The position numbers and the translations under genes are program-made. From contig NZ_CALUCZ010000012.1 of assembly GCF_943914685.1 (NCBI RefSeq), positions 1-64,000 on the forward strand: 64,000 nucleotides of DNA, written 5' to 3'. This DNA comes from an uncultured Mobiluncus sp. (GTDB lineage Bacteria; Actinomycetota; Actinomycetes; Actinomycetales; Actinomycetaceae). The notes under the pieces are model-generated. The model did not search any database. It was not told where the DNA came from and saw nothing but the letters and a program-made list of their open reading frames with translations. Positions 49,959 to 59,244 of the stretch are shown here, one piece after another (position 1 is the stretch's first letter; every line of letters begins with the position of its first letter).

Positions 49959-51497
49959 ATGCGTTTTCAGGTGCTGACGATTTTTCCCGAGTTCTTTGCG
50001 GTGCTCGGTTTGTCGCTGCTGGGCAAAGCGGCGCAAAACGGGGTGTTGAGCTGGGACGTTACGAATCTGCGCGATTTCACCGACGACCCGCACCATTCCG
50101 TTGACGACACGCCCTACGGTGGGGGAGCCGGCATGGTGATGCGGGCCGATATTTGGGGCAAAGCCATCGATGCCACTCTGGGCGACCTGCCAAGCCAGTC
50201 CGCGGACAGCGCCCCGGAAAGCCGCGCGACCGGCCTGGTGAACCCGAAAACTATCCTGGCGATTCCTACGCCCTCCGGAGTGCCGCTGACCCAGGCAAAA
50301 GTCCGGCAGATAGCCACGAACGCGAACAATGTCATTATTGCGTGTGGACGTTACGAGGGCATCGACTCCCGGGTTGCCCAGCACTATGCTGACCAGCAAC
50401 GTTACCTCGATTTGGAAGTGTTTGAATATTCCCTGGGGGATTATGTGCTCAACGGCGGGGAAATTGCCGCCGTGGCGCTGATTGAAGCCGTGGGACGGCT
50501 GCTTGATGGCATGGTGGGTAACCCGGAGTCTTTGGTGGAGGAGTCTTACGAGGGAACGGGCCTGCTGGAATATCCCTGCTATACCCGTCCCGAAGTGTGG
50601 CGTGACCTGGCTGTTCCCGAGGTGCTGAAAGGCGGGAACCACGCGGAAATCGAAGCTTGGCGCCGGGAACGGGCCATTGAAAAGACGTCGCGGCGACGCC
50701 CGGATTTGCTGGCGGGTTTGGACGCCACACTGTTGAGTAAGCGCGGGCGGGAAAAACTGGCCTCGCTGGGGTGGCTTTATGTCTCGCCTGAGGATTTGGA
50801 GGCTATCGGTCTGTCCCGGCTAGCCGCGGCAGGATCGGCACGGGGAGCGCATGAGGTGGGTCAGCCAGGGGTGACGCACCAGGCGGGGTCGGCGGTCGAG
50901 ACGCGTCCGGCAAGCGGCGCACGGCCGGGAGCTGCGGATTTGGTGGCGGTTCCCCTGCGGATTCGCCAGCCCGACAGGGGAGAGGCCCTAGCGCTGTCCG
51001 CTTTGGGGTCGGAGACATTCCCCCTGGCTTGTCCGGCCTACGTCAGCACTGAGGCTATCGCCCAGTTCGTAGCCGTTGAGTTCGACCTCGAGGCGGTGAA
51101 AGCTCGTCTCGATAATCCTCAAGAACATCGCTACTGGGTCGCAGAAATGGGTGGTGAACTGGTGGGATACACCTATGCGAGGGTGCAGCTAGGTCAGGCG
51201 GAAGCGGCGCAGGCGGGAATTGTCGCCGGAGATGCTTACCTGTCGAAGTGTTATGTGCGCGAAGCCCTGCATTCTACCGGGTTGTCCGGGGCGCTGTTAG
51301 AAGCGGCATTGACAGATCTGACGAGGGTCGGACATGCCCCGGGGGTGTGCCTAGGGACTTCGATTTATAACAAACGCGCCCAAAAATTCTATAAACATCA
51401 CGGATTTCGGCGTATCGGGAAACGAACGTTCACCGTGGGGGGCGTGGAAAACCAAGATGTGGTGATGCGTCGGAGTATTGACCGGGATAGTGCCTGA
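49959..51497 (+). CDS. trmD: tRNA (guanine-37-N1)-methyltransferase fused to a GNAT acetyltransferase
   Basis: The product is one 512-residue frame. Residues 1 to about 240 are TrmD: FQVLTIFPEFFAVLGLSLLG, HHSVDDTPYGGGAGMVM, the knot IIACGRYEGIDSRV and YSLGDYVLNGGE, then KGGNHAEIEAWRRE. It methylates G37 of tRNA using SAM. After a Gly/Ala/Arg-rich linker, residues about 330-512 are a GNAT domain: LRIRQPDRGEALALSAL, YWVAEMGGELVGYTYARV, LSKCYVREALHSTGLSGAL (acetyl-CoA loop region) and NKRAQKFYKHHGFRRIGKRTF. TrmD is usually about 240-270 residues, so this is a true fusion with no frame break visible. AAAGGTGAGG precedes ATG 49959. Confidence 0.92.
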   Translation: MRFQVLTIFPEFFAVLGLSLLGKAAQNGVLSWDVTNLRDFTDDPHHSVDDTPYGGGAGMVMRADIWGKAIDATLGDLPSQSADSAPESRATGLVNPKTILAIPTPSGVPLTQAKVRQIATNANNVIIACGRYEGIDSRVAQHYADQQRYLDLEVFEYSLGDYVLNGGEIAAVALIEAVGRLLDGMVGNPESLVEESYEGTGLLEYPCYTRPEVWRDLAVPEVLKGGNHAEIEAWRRERAIEKTSRRRPDLLAGLDATLLSKRGREKLASLGWLYVSPEDLEAIGLSRLAAAGSARGAHEVGQPGVTHQAGSAVETRPASGARPGAADLVAVPLRIRQPDRGEALALSALGSETFPLACPAYVSTEAIAQFVAVEFDLEAVKARLDNPQEHRYWVAEMGGELVGYTYARVQLGQAEAAQAGIVAGDAYLSKCYVREALHSTGLSGALLEAALTDLTRVGHAPGVCLGTSIYNKRAQKFYKHHGFRRIGKRTFTVGGVENQDVVMRRSIDRDSA

Positions 51498-51648
51498 TAA
51501 AAGCATATTTCGCGGGCTCGGTGCGGTTTCGTGCGACTCATGAAGCAGCGCTAACGCGCTGCGGTTAAGTTGCGCGAATCGAGCGTGAAACGGCAAAAGT
51601 GGCATTCCGGCCCAAGTTTGTGGCAAAATGGTACGGCTTCGCGGGCAA

Positions 51649-51733
51649 CCTGCCACAGGGGGACCCGATAGCGGAGCAAAACACCATCGGCACCGAGAGT
51701 GCCCGCAGTGAGACGTTTTTGACCTGTGGCAGG
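51649..51733 (+). promoter_or_regulatory. Structured leader of rplS
   Basis: CCTGCCACAGG (51649-51659) and CCTGTGGCAGG (51723-51733) form a perfect 11-bp closing stem. Inside lie an alternating CCGAT/ATCGG pair and a GGCAC-CGAGA-GTGCC hairpin, which overlap by three bases. The element ends 17 nt before the rplS start, close to its AAGGAGA. It may be an autoregulatory ribosomal-protein leader. The rest of the gap 51498-51750 holds the promoter region and no gene. Confidence 0.6.
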
Positions 51734-51750
51734 AGCGTCAAGGAGAAACA

Positions 51751-52098
51751 ATGCAGAAGCCTCTGGTTGAGGAAATCGGCAAGGCCATCATGCGTGAGGA
51801 CGTTCCGGATTTTCGTCCGGGCGACACCGTAAAGGTGCACGTAAAGGTGATTGAGGGGAACCGTTCCCGTATTCAGATTTTTCAGGGCGTAGTCATCGCT
51901 CGTCACGGCGGCGGAGTGGGAGAAACTTTCACCGTGCGGAAGCTGTCTTTCGGCACCGGCGTGGAACGTACTTTCCCGCTGCACGCCCCGACTGTGGACA
52001 AGATTGAGGTAGTCAGCCGCGGCGATGTGCGCCGTGCCAAGCTGTACTACCTGCGCAATCGCCACGGCAAGGCGGCTAAGGTTATCGAGAAGCGCTAA
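51751..52098 (+). CDS. rplS: 50S ribosomal protein L19
   Basis: The product has 115 residues with the standard L19 fold: FRPGDTVKVHVKVIEGNRSR, FQGVVIARHGGGVGETFTVR, the GVERTFPLHAPTVDKIEV segment and the RRAKLYYLRNRHGKAAKVIE end. AAGGAG lies 7 nt before the ATG. Confidence 0.97.
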   Translation: MQKPLVEEIGKAIMREDVPDFRPGDTVKVHVKVIEGNRSRIQIFQGVVIARHGGGVGETFTVRKLSFGTGVERTFPLHAPTVDKIEVVSRGDVRRAKLYYLRNRHGKAAKVIEKR

Positions 52099-52264
52099 CT
52101 CGCAGCCACCCGCGCCAGCCCCGACTTTCAGCCGGAAAAAGCGAGAAAACCGGCTGGGGACACTCAGAAAGTCAAGGCGGGACCTGCCGCGAAAACTTAT
52201 CCGAAAGGAAGCTCGAACCGTAAATGTTCGGGTTTCCTTTAGGTTTTACGCTATTCTTTTTGTT

Positions 52265-53599
52265 ATGACGATGCCCCAGCAGCCTGAGAATGCCAACCGA
52301 GACGCGCAGTTCTCGGGTGCCTCTCCGGACGGCTTCGGCATGAATCCGCAGTTTGCCGGGGCGGGAACTATGTCCGGCCCTTTTCCTGCTGGTTACGAGG
52401 GGTTCCCCGGCGGACCGATGTCTGGTGAAGATGGAGCGTACGGGCCGGGAGGAGCGGGAATGCCTTTCCCACCAGAGGCTTTTCCGGGAGGATACCCCCC
52501 GCAGTTACCACCGGACGGGGCAGAGTTTCCCGGTATGGATCCCAACGGAATGGCGTTAATGCCGGGTCCGGGGGGACTTCCACCGGCGGGAATGGGGCCG
52601 TTTCCGGGAATGCCTTTCCCGCCCTATGGCGCGATGCCTTTTCCCGGTATGATGCCAGAAATCGAGGAATTGCCCGAAATCCCCGGAGAACAAAATTTCC
52701 TCAAAGAGGACGACGAAACCGACTTCAAACTCGATGATGAGGAAAACGAAACCAAACGGAGGCGCGGCAAAAGAATTCCCGGACCGGCAGGCATGAACGC
52801 CCTGCCTCCTGGGGTGAGGCCCGGACCCGGGGGGGCAGACCGCGCGCATTTGGCGTTGGATTTGCCGTGGTACTTCGAGTTCATTGCGGTGGTAATTACG
52901 GCGCTAGCCATCAGTTCACTGATTCGACTGTTCCTGCTCCAGCCTTTTTATATCCCGTCGCAGTCCATGGAAAAAACTTTGATGATTAACGACTCTGTGC
53001 TGGTCAACAAGTTTTCCGCCCGGCACGGAGACATCAACCGCGGCGACATCATCGTTTTTGAAGACGTGGAAGAGTGGAGCCAAAGCGCCGCCGAGCAGAT
53101 GCGCCAACGTCCTCCTGACAACACTCCGTTCCAGATTGCCACCAAGATTAAGAGTTTCGGGATTTTCGTGGGCTTACTCCCTGAAGATTCCCAGGGCTAC
53201 CTGATTAAACGGGTCATTGGGGTGTCTGGCGATGACGTGACTTGCTGCGATGAGGACGGGCTGATGACTATCAACGGCAAGGCCATCGATGAGGACTACA
53301 TTCCCCAGACCGGGGTCTCTTCAGACATCGAGTTCTCCGTGGTCGTGCCGAAGAAATCGCTGTGGGTGATGGGAGACAATCGGCCGCATTCCGCCGATTC
53401 CCGGTGGCACCAAGACAAGCCTTCCCACGGTTTTGTGTCTGAATCGAACGTGGTGGGACGGGCTTTCGTCGTGATTTGGCCCATTGAACGCATGAAGTTC
53501 ATCACGCCCAGCTGCGCTTTTTACAACATTCCCAAGCCGGCCGCCCCGACTGATGATTTCAGTTCAGAAGCAGACGAAACGCCACCCCGCGGGGGTTGA
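52265..53599 (+). CDS. lepB: Signal peptidase I with long Pro/Gly/Met/Phe-rich N-terminus
   Basis: The product has 444 residues. The first 145 or so are low-complexity, with repeats such as FPGGPM and GMPFPPYGAMPFPGMMP, then an acidic stretch and a basic KRRRGKR segment. One membrane helix (about 200-222) follows. The catalytic Ser is in PSQSMEKTLMIND (about 233), the general-base Lys in GYLIKRVIGVSGDD (about 312), and the last box is VMGDNRPHSADSRW. It cleaves signal peptides outside the membrane. A TATTCT box 10 nt before ATG 52265 suggests a leaderless or short-leader transcript. The extended N-terminus is probably cytoplasmic and disordered. Confidence 0.93.
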   Translation: MTMPQQPENANRDAQFSGASPDGFGMNPQFAGAGTMSGPFPAGYEGFPGGPMSGEDGAYGPGGAGMPFPPEAFPGGYPPQLPPDGAEFPGMDPNGMALMPGPGGLPPAGMGPFPGMPFPPYGAMPFPGMMPEIEELPEIPGEQNFLKEDDETDFKLDDEENETKRRRGKRIPGPAGMNALPPGVRPGPGGADRAHLALDLPWYFEFIAVVITALAISSLIRLFLLQPFYIPSQSMEKTLMINDSVLVNKFSARHGDINRGDIIVFEDVEEWSQSAAEQMRQRPPDNTPFQIATKIKSFGIFVGLLPEDSQGYLIKRVIGVSGDDVTCCDEDGLMTINGKAIDEDYIPQTGVSSDIEFSVVVPKKSLWVMGDNRPHSADSRWHQDKPSHGFVSESNVVGRAFVVIWPIERMKFITPSCAFYNIPKPAAPTDDFSSEADETPPRGG

Positions 53600-53609
53600 G
53601 GTGCGCTGA

Positions 53610-54317
53610 GTGGTTGATTTATCTTGGGAGACCGCTGCCTTGTCCGCTTTGGCGAAGCGCGAGGGCAGCGGCCAAGGGGGACGCCTCCCCCTGATTGGCG
53701 GAATGGACGAGGTCGGGCGCGGCGCGCTGGCGGGTCCGGTTTGCGTGGGGGTGACGGTGATAGACCAGCTCAGCTTGGAAAACCCTGATTTCCCCAAGGG
53801 TTTCCCCGCTGGATTGAACGATTCCAAGCAGCTGACGGAACGCCGCCGCTTGGCGTTGCAAGAACCCATCAGAGCCTGGGTCAGGGATTTTGCCATTGGT
53901 CAGGCTTCGAATACGGAAATCGACGAATTGGGGATTATTCCCGCGCTGCGGCTGGCGGGGTGGCGCGCTCTGAACGAGTTGGACGCCCGCGGGCATCTGC
54001 CGCAAAAGCTGGGATTGGACGGAAACTTCGACTATCTCGCCCCGCCGGCGCAGCCTAACCTGTTTGCCGGGGCGGGAAACCTAGTGAGCTCCCCGGAAGT
54101 CAGTGTGGAAACCCTGGTGAAGGGGGACGGGAAAGCCGCTCTAATCGCTGGTGCGTCCGTACTGGCGAAAGTGTATCGGGACGCGTTCATGCGGAGCTTG
54201 TGCGATCCCGGATACGGTTGGGCGAAAAACGTCGGTTACGGAACCGCCGCCCATAGAGCTGCTCTGGCTGAATTGGGGGCGAGTGTTTGGCACCGCAAAA
54301 CTTGGAAGCTCCGGTAG
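53610..54317 (+). CDS. rnhB: Ribonuclease HII
   Basis: The product has 235 residues from GTG 53610. It removes RNA from RNA-DNA hybrids. The active-site residues lie in IGGMDEVGRGALAGP (Asp, Glu), GLDGNFDYL (Asp) and VYRDAFM (Asp). A 20-residue insertion rich in Pro, Ala and Gly (APPAQPNLFAGAGN) lies in the middle, a frequent loop of variation. Gene position between lepB and DUF2469 is standard in actinobacteria. Confidence 0.95.
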   Translation: MVDLSWETAALSALAKREGSGQGGRLPLIGGMDEVGRGALAGPVCVGVTVIDQLSLENPDFPKGFPAGLNDSKQLTERRRLALQEPIRAWVRDFAIGQASNTEIDELGIIPALRLAGWRALNELDARGHLPQKLGLDGNFDYLAPPAQPNLFAGAGNLVSSPEVSVETLVKGDGKAALIAGASVLAKVYRDAFMRSLCDPGYGWAKNVGYGTAAHRAALAELGASVWHRKTWKLR

Positions 54318-54343
54318 GGTAGAGGGGTACGAAAGGTTGCGTG

Positions 54344-54652
54344 ATGGTCAACAACGACGATATTGAGTCCTATGAAAACGGGCTGGAACTGGATTTATAC
54401 CGAGAATATCGCGATGTGATTTCCCTGTTTAGCTATGTCGTGGAAACCGACCGGCGGTTTTATCTGGCGAACAAGGTTGACGTCACCACGCACAACAATG
54501 CCGGCGGGGACGTGTTCTTTGAGATTACTTTGGAGGACGCCTGGGTTTGGGACGTCTACCGCTCCTCGCGTTTCGTGCAAAACGTGCGGGTTCTGACCTT
54601 TAAAGACGTCAATGTGGAGGAACTGGCGAAGCCAGAAATTGAGATTCCCTAG
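54344..54652 (+). CDS. DUF2469-family protein
   Basis: The product has 102 residues from ATG 54344. It is highly conserved in actinobacteria and carries the family pattern YENGLELDLYREYRDVISLF, VVETDRRFYLANKVDV and DVFFEITLEDAWVWDVYR. Its function is unknown. It is always next to rnhB and yraN, as here, suggesting a nucleic-acid or envelope-maintenance role. Confidence 0.93.
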   Translation: MVNNDDIESYENGLELDLYREYRDVISLFSYVVETDRRFYLANKVDVTTHNNAGGDVFFEITLEDAWVWDVYRSSRFVQNVRVLTFKDVNVEELAKPEIEIP

Positions 54653-54795
54653 GGCGTGGGCGGCTGTTTTTAGCTCCAGTTTTTAAGCCGTAATCCATTA
54701 ACTCGGGTCGATTGGCGGATTTTCGTCGTTTTTGGGGTTGTGGATAAGTCGGTTTTCCACAGGTAAAGAATTTCGGGCTTGGTCGGTGGGTCCGA

Positions 54796-55302
54796 GTGCG
54801 CGAAGCTGAGTCCATGAGCTACGCGAATACCGTTGAAACCAGTCATAAAGCCAGTGCCGGAACAGACGCTCGATGCCGCTGTAAATCCGGTGACACCGCG
54901 CTTCGGACCGCGGGGCCTGATGCCTCTAAGCCGCGAAACCTGCACAATCGACAGCTGGGCATGGCTGGGGAGGAAGTCGCGGCCGAGTCTCTGAAAGCTG
55001 CGGGATACGTGATTGTGGACCGGAATTGGCGATGTCGAGCCGGGGAAGTCGACATAGTCGCCCTCAGTCCCGAGGGAGTCCTGGGGTTCGTGGAGGTTAA
55101 GACTCGTTCCAATCACCGGCACGGGATGCCTATCGAGGCCATCACTATGAAGAAGCTGGCGCGGATGCGCCGGGTCATGGGATCTTGGCTGGCGCAGCGA
55201 GACATTGTCCCCGCGCACCGGGCGGTCAGCCTGGATTTGTGCAGCGTGGATTGGGACGGACACGGCGAACCCGTAGTGAAACATCTCCAGGGGTTGAAAT
55301 GA
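54796..55302 (+). CDS. yraN: YraN/UPF0102 endonuclease-like protein
   Basis: The product has 168 residues from GTG 54796; ATG 54814 is an alternative. The first 45 residues are not conserved. The family core follows: RQLGMAGEEVAAESLKAAGY, NWRCRAGEVDIVAL, GFVEVKTRSNH, a PD-(D/E)xK-like fold with Asp and ExK in place. It overlaps comM by ATGA. Confidence 0.92.
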   Translation: MREAESMSYANTVETSHKASAGTDARCRCKSGDTALRTAGPDASKPRNLHNRQLGMAGEEVAAESLKAAGYVIVDRNWRCRAGEVDIVALSPEGVLGFVEVKTRSNHRHGMPIEAITMKKLARMRRVMGSWLAQRDIVPAHRAVSLDLCSVDWDGHGEPVVKHLQGLK

Positions 55303-56867
55303 GTTCGGGATTTGCCTGGTCAATTTGTTTGGTAGGAATGCAGGCGCGCCCGGTCCGGGTCGAAGCTCATATTTCCGATGGGATGACCGCCTACAGCCTG
55401 GTCGGACTGCCGGATACGGCGGTGCGGGAAGCCAAAGACCGGGTTCGCGCCGCGGTGACCAGCTGCCTGTATGAATGGCCGGGGACGCGTGTCGTGTTGA
55501 ATCTGTCCCCGGCGTCTCTGCCGAAAACCGGCTCCGGTTACGACCTGGCGATGGCGGTCAGCGTTTTGGCCGCGATGGGGGTCATTTCTCGCAGTCGAGC
55601 CGGGCAGTGCATCATGCTGGGAGAGCTGGGCTTGGACGGTCGTGTCATTGGTATCCGGGGCATTTTGCCCAGCGTTATCGGAGCCATGAAAACCGGAAAA
55701 ACTCAGATTTTGGTGCCGCAAGCGAACTTTGCTGAGGCTTCCCTGGTGCCTGGGGTGGATGTGGTGGGAGTGCATCACCTGGGGCAAGTCATCGAGTTAT
55801 TGGGGGGAGACTTGATGATGCCTCTGCCCCCGCCGGAGGAGTCGGCGGGGGCAGAGGACGGGGAAAGTACCCCGGCACCTGCCTTTGGCCCAGGCGGGGA
55901 TTTTTCTGATATTCGCGGCCAAGCCGCCGCCTGCCAAGCGATGGAAGTGGCGGCCGCGGGCGGCCACCACCTGCTGATGATTGGCACTCCCGGCTCGGGA
56001 AAAACCATGCTGGCCTCGCGGCTGCCCGGCATCCTCCCGCCCTTAGACGTGGAACAATCTGTCGAGGTCACAGCCCTGCATTCCCTAGCGGGAACGCTGT
56101 CGGCGCAGGACGGACTGATTCGCCAACCTCCCTTCCAAGCTCCGCATCATTCGGCGACACTGGCAGCGATGGTGGGAGGTGGTTCGGGAGTGCCACGTCC
56201 GGGTGCCGCTTCTCTGGCTCACCGGGGAGTGTTGTTCCTGGACGAGGCTCCCGAGTTTGGGGCGCGGGTCTTGGATTCCCTCCGAGAACCGTTGGAAAAC
56301 GGGGAAATCACCCTGCATCGGGCGGCGGGCGCAGCCCAATATCCGGCTCGATTCCAACTCATTATGGCCGCTAATCCCTGTCCCTGCGGTAATGCTGGCA
56401 GTCGGCGAGCCACCTGTACCTGCACACCATATTCGCGCAAACGATATCTGGAACGGTTGAGCGGGCCGCTGCTGGATCGCATGGATATCCAAATTCAGGT
56501 GGAATCTCCGGGCCGTGGTTCGTTAGCGGGAGCGAAACCTGCTGATACGACCGCGGTGGTTGCGGCGCGGGTGCAACGCGCTCGTGACGTGCAGCGGGAG
56601 CGGTGGAAGGACCGAGGATGGGATTTGAATCGAGAAATTCCCGGACCGTTTTTGCGTCAACCCGAAGGCGGTTTCACCCGTGAGCTGATTGGGCGGGTCG
56701 ACACCGTGGTGGAACGGGGTCGCTTGTCCATGCGGGGAGCTCAACGCGTCTTGCGACTGGCCTGGACTGTTGCCGATCTGAGCGGAAAAACCGTTCCGGG
56801 ATTGCCCGAGCTGGGAACTGCGATGACGTTACGCCGCCAAAACGAAGGATTCAGCCTGCCCGAATGA
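55299..56867 (+). CDS. comM: ComM/YifB-type Mg-chelatase-like AAA ATPase
   Basis: The product has 522 residues. The N-terminal ChlI-like domain has VRVEAHISDGMTAYSLVGLP and LNLSPASLPKTGSGYDLA. The AAA domain has Walker A MIGTPGSGKTMLASRLPG (about 228) and Walker B GVLFLDEAPEFG. The Zn-like cluster NPCPCGNAGSRRATCTCT follows, as does the C-terminal Mg_chelatase_C. ComM is a hexameric helicase that promotes branch migration during natural transformation; it is followed by dprA, the RecA loader for incoming DNA. Confidence 0.95.
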   Translation: MSSGFAWSICLVGMQARPVRVEAHISDGMTAYSLVGLPDTAVREAKDRVRAAVTSCLYEWPGTRVVLNLSPASLPKTGSGYDLAMAVSVLAAMGVISRSRAGQCIMLGELGLDGRVIGIRGILPSVIGAMKTGKTQILVPQANFAEASLVPGVDVVGVHHLGQVIELLGGDLMMPLPPPEESAGAEDGESTPAPAFGPGGDFSDIRGQAAACQAMEVAAAGGHHLLMIGTPGSGKTMLASRLPGILPPLDVEQSVEVTALHSLAGTLSAQDGLIRQPPFQAPHHSATLAAMVGGGSGVPRPGAASLAHRGVLFLDEAPEFGARVLDSLREPLENGEITLHRAAGAAQYPARFQLIMAANPCPCGNAGSRRATCTCTPYSRKRYLERLSGPLLDRMDIQIQVESPGRGSLAGAKPADTTAVVAARVQRARDVQRERWKDRGWDLNREIPGPFLRQPEGGFTRELIGRVDTVVERGRLSMRGAQRVLRLAWTVADLSGKTVPGLPELGTAMTLRRQNEGFSLPE

Positions 56868-56877
56868 AAGGAAACCC

Positions 56878-58263
56878 ATGGAAACGTTGAGCCTGACAGA
56901 GGAATTGCCAACAGACACTGAAAAAGGCATGCCAGATGAAGTGCCGGAGGAACTGTCGAACCCGCCCACAGGCGCCACGGTGTCGTCGGCGGATTCGGCC
57001 GCATCTGGACCGAGCCCGGAAGAACGCCGGGCTCGGGCAATCTGGACTGCTATCGCCCAGCCGGGGGAGCCCATCGTGGGTCAAGTCATCGGACACTTTG
57101 GGGTCATGGAAGCCTTGGAACGGGTGAAATTTTTGGCGGGCAGGCTGCCGGAAATCGATGACATGATGATTCGCACCGTGTTTCAACCCGTGAAACTTCC
57201 GGCATCAGTGGCGCAAATTGAGGGCTGGGCTTTGCGGCAGCGGGAACTCAACTTAGAGATGGAATATCAGCTGCTGAGCCGAGACGGCGGGACGCTGGTG
57301 GTGCCCGGTGACGCGGCTTGGCCGACGATGGCAGAAGACCTGGGAATCGTAGCGCCGTTGGCGCTGTGGGTGCGGGGCAATCCGCGGGCTTTGCAGGCCC
57401 TGGCATCAGAAGGGGCAGTAGCCTTGGTGGGGGCGCGCTGTGCGACCCACTACGGAACGGATATAGCCCAGGAAATCGCTTATGAACTGGGGGAGCGTGG
57501 CATCTGGGTCGTCAGTGGCGGAGCCTATGGGATTGACGCGGCTGCTCACCAAGGGGCGCTCGCCTCACGAGGCAAAACTATCAGTGTCCAGGCTGGTGGG
57601 TTGGGCGAGCTGTACCCGGCCATGAATGCGCGGCTGTTTTCCCAAATTCAGCAAACCGGGGCGATTGTCAGCGAAGCCCCGCCCTCCCAGCGTCCCGCCA
57701 AACACCTGTTTTTGACCAGGAACCGCATCATTTCGGCTCTGTCTCAAGTCGTAGTGGTCGTTGAAGCCGGTGAGCGTTCCGGGGCGATGTCTACCGCCAA
57801 TCATGGCGCAGAGCAGGGACGTCAGGTCGCTGCGGTGCCCGGACCGGTCACCTCCACCGCTTCGGCAGGATGCCATCGGCTGATTCGTGAAGGCGCTGCC
57901 CTGGTGACGAATGCGGAGGAAATCATGGAACTCATGTTTCCGCTGAACGCACAGGAGCAAAAGGTGTTCGGTGCCGGAGTGGCCGCAAACAAAGCCGATG
58001 CCGGGGCGGCAGCGTCTGCACCCCAGCGCAACTCTGCCGGACAAAACCCGGCGCCCTCGCTCTTTGCCGGATTGAGCAGTGACGGCGTGAAAGTCATTGA
58101 TTCCCTGTCGAAAACAGCGTGGAAATCCTTAGAGCAGGTGGCTCGTGGAGCCGGTTTGGGCACTCGCACGGTGCAAAGCGAGCTGGGATTGATGGAGTTG
58201 GACGGCAAGGTCGAAACCCGCAACGGGCGGTATCGCCTGGGGGCGACTGCTATGGCCAGATAG
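56878..58263 (+). CDS. dprA: DNA-processing protein DprA
   Basis: The product has 461 residues. The N-terminal region (about 1-150) is a helical extension, partly low complexity. The Rossmann-fold core contains VALVGARCATHYGTDIAQEI, VVSGGAYGIDAAAHQGAL and LTRNRIISALSQVVVVVEAG. The C-terminal winged helix spans about 400-455. DprA protects single-stranded DNA and loads RecA. It lies 10 bp after comM and 9 bp before xerC. Confidence 0.95.
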   Translation: METLSLTEELPTDTEKGMPDEVPEELSNPPTGATVSSADSAASGPSPEERRARAIWTAIAQPGEPIVGQVIGHFGVMEALERVKFLAGRLPEIDDMMIRTVFQPVKLPASVAQIEGWALRQRELNLEMEYQLLSRDGGTLVVPGDAAWPTMAEDLGIVAPLALWVRGNPRALQALASEGAVALVGARCATHYGTDIAQEIAYELGERGIWVVSGGAYGIDAAAHQGALASRGKTISVQAGGLGELYPAMNARLFSQIQQTGAIVSEAPPSQRPAKHLFLTRNRIISALSQVVVVVEAGERSGAMSTANHGAEQGRQVAAVPGPVTSTASAGCHRLIREGAALVTNAEEIMELMFPLNAQEQKVFGAGVAANKADAGAAASAPQRNSAGQNPAPSLFAGLSSDGVKVIDSLSKTAWKSLEQVARGAGLGTRTVQSELGLMELDGKVETRNGRYRLGATAMAR

Positions 58264-58272
58264 AATCATAGG

Positions 58273-59244
58273 GTGAGTGAAAATCATCCAGCCGCGGACT
58301 TCGCCTCGGAAATCACCGCTGATTTTGGGCAATGGCTGAGCGTAAACCGGGGGCTTTCTCCGCAAACCGTGCGGGCCTACCTCACGGATTTGCGGGAACT
58401 GATGACTTTCCTGGTCGACTCCGATTCTGAGGATGACTCTGGAGTATCGCGGCTGCGTGCGGATTTGGCTAATACTGCCCGGATTCGGGCGTGGCTGGGT
58501 TCGATGAGCCGCGCGGGGATGAGCCGCGCCACGCTGGCTCGCCGAGTCGCGTCCTTCCGCACTTTTGCATCGTGGGCGCAGGTCCGCGGCATAGTCCCGG
58601 GCGATGCTGGGCAAAACCTGCGGGCAACACGGCCGGATAATGCCCTGCCCACGGTCCTGTCGGCCGCTGATGCGGCGCACCTCTTGGAAACGGCTCGAGC
58701 CGCTGCTTATCGGGAAGACTCCGCTGCTCCCGATCCGGTCAAACTGCGGGACTGGGCCGCATTGGAGCTGCTTTATGCCACCGGCATTCGGGTCAGTGAG
58801 TTGACCGGGCTGGAACTAGCTAACATCAACAAAAGCCAGCGCACTATCCGGGTGACGGGAAAAGGCGACAAGCAGCGGGTCGTGCCCTACGGTATTCCCG
58901 CGGGTCTGGCGATGGAAGAATACCTGGAAAAAGGCCGCCCCACCCTGGTCAATCCGGAAAAACCGGCGCTGAACCGGGTATTTCTGGGGGCAAAAGGTGG
59001 GGTGCTGGATACGCGTATAGTCCGCGGCATGCTGCATCGGCTGACCGCGCAGGCGGGAGTCCCGGACTTGGGACCGCACGGGCTGCGTCACACCGCCGCT
59101 ACTCACCTGTTGGATGGCGGCGCGGATCTGCGCAGCGTCCAGGAAATCCTGGGGCACGCCAGCCTGGCCACAACCCAGCGCTATACGCACCTGTCGATGG
59201 ATAAGCTCCGTGCGGTGTATTTGCAGGCGCACCCGCGGGCCTAA
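58273..59244 (+). CDS. xerC: Tyrosine recombinase XerC
   Basis: The product has 323 residues from GTG 58273. The SAM-like core-binding domain spans about 15-120 (GLSPQTVRAYLTDLRELM); the catalytic domain has Arg in ATGIRVSELTGL (about 172), Lys in TGKGDKQRVVP (about 197), His-x-x-Arg in HGLRHTAATHL (about 270), His in LGHASLATTQ (about 295) and the nucleophile Tyr in QRYTHLS (about 304). It resolves chromosome dimers at dif. The last 22 bases of its coding region, plus six bases beyond, are duplicated at 61079, beyond the protease-lipoprotein cassette. Confidence 0.94.
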   Translation: MSENHPAADFASEITADFGQWLSVNRGLSPQTVRAYLTDLRELMTFLVDSDSEDDSGVSRLRADLANTARIRAWLGSMSRAGMSRATLARRVASFRTFASWAQVRGIVPGDAGQNLRATRPDNALPTVLSAADAAHLLETARAAAYREDSAAPDPVKLRDWAALELLYATGIRVSELTGLELANINKSQRTIRVTGKGDKQRVVPYGIPAGLAMEEYLEKGRPTLVNPEKPALNRVFLGAKGGVLDTRIVRGMLHRLTAQAGVPDLGPHGLRHTAATHLLDGGADLRSVQEILGHASLATTQRYTHLSMDKLRAVYLQAHPRA

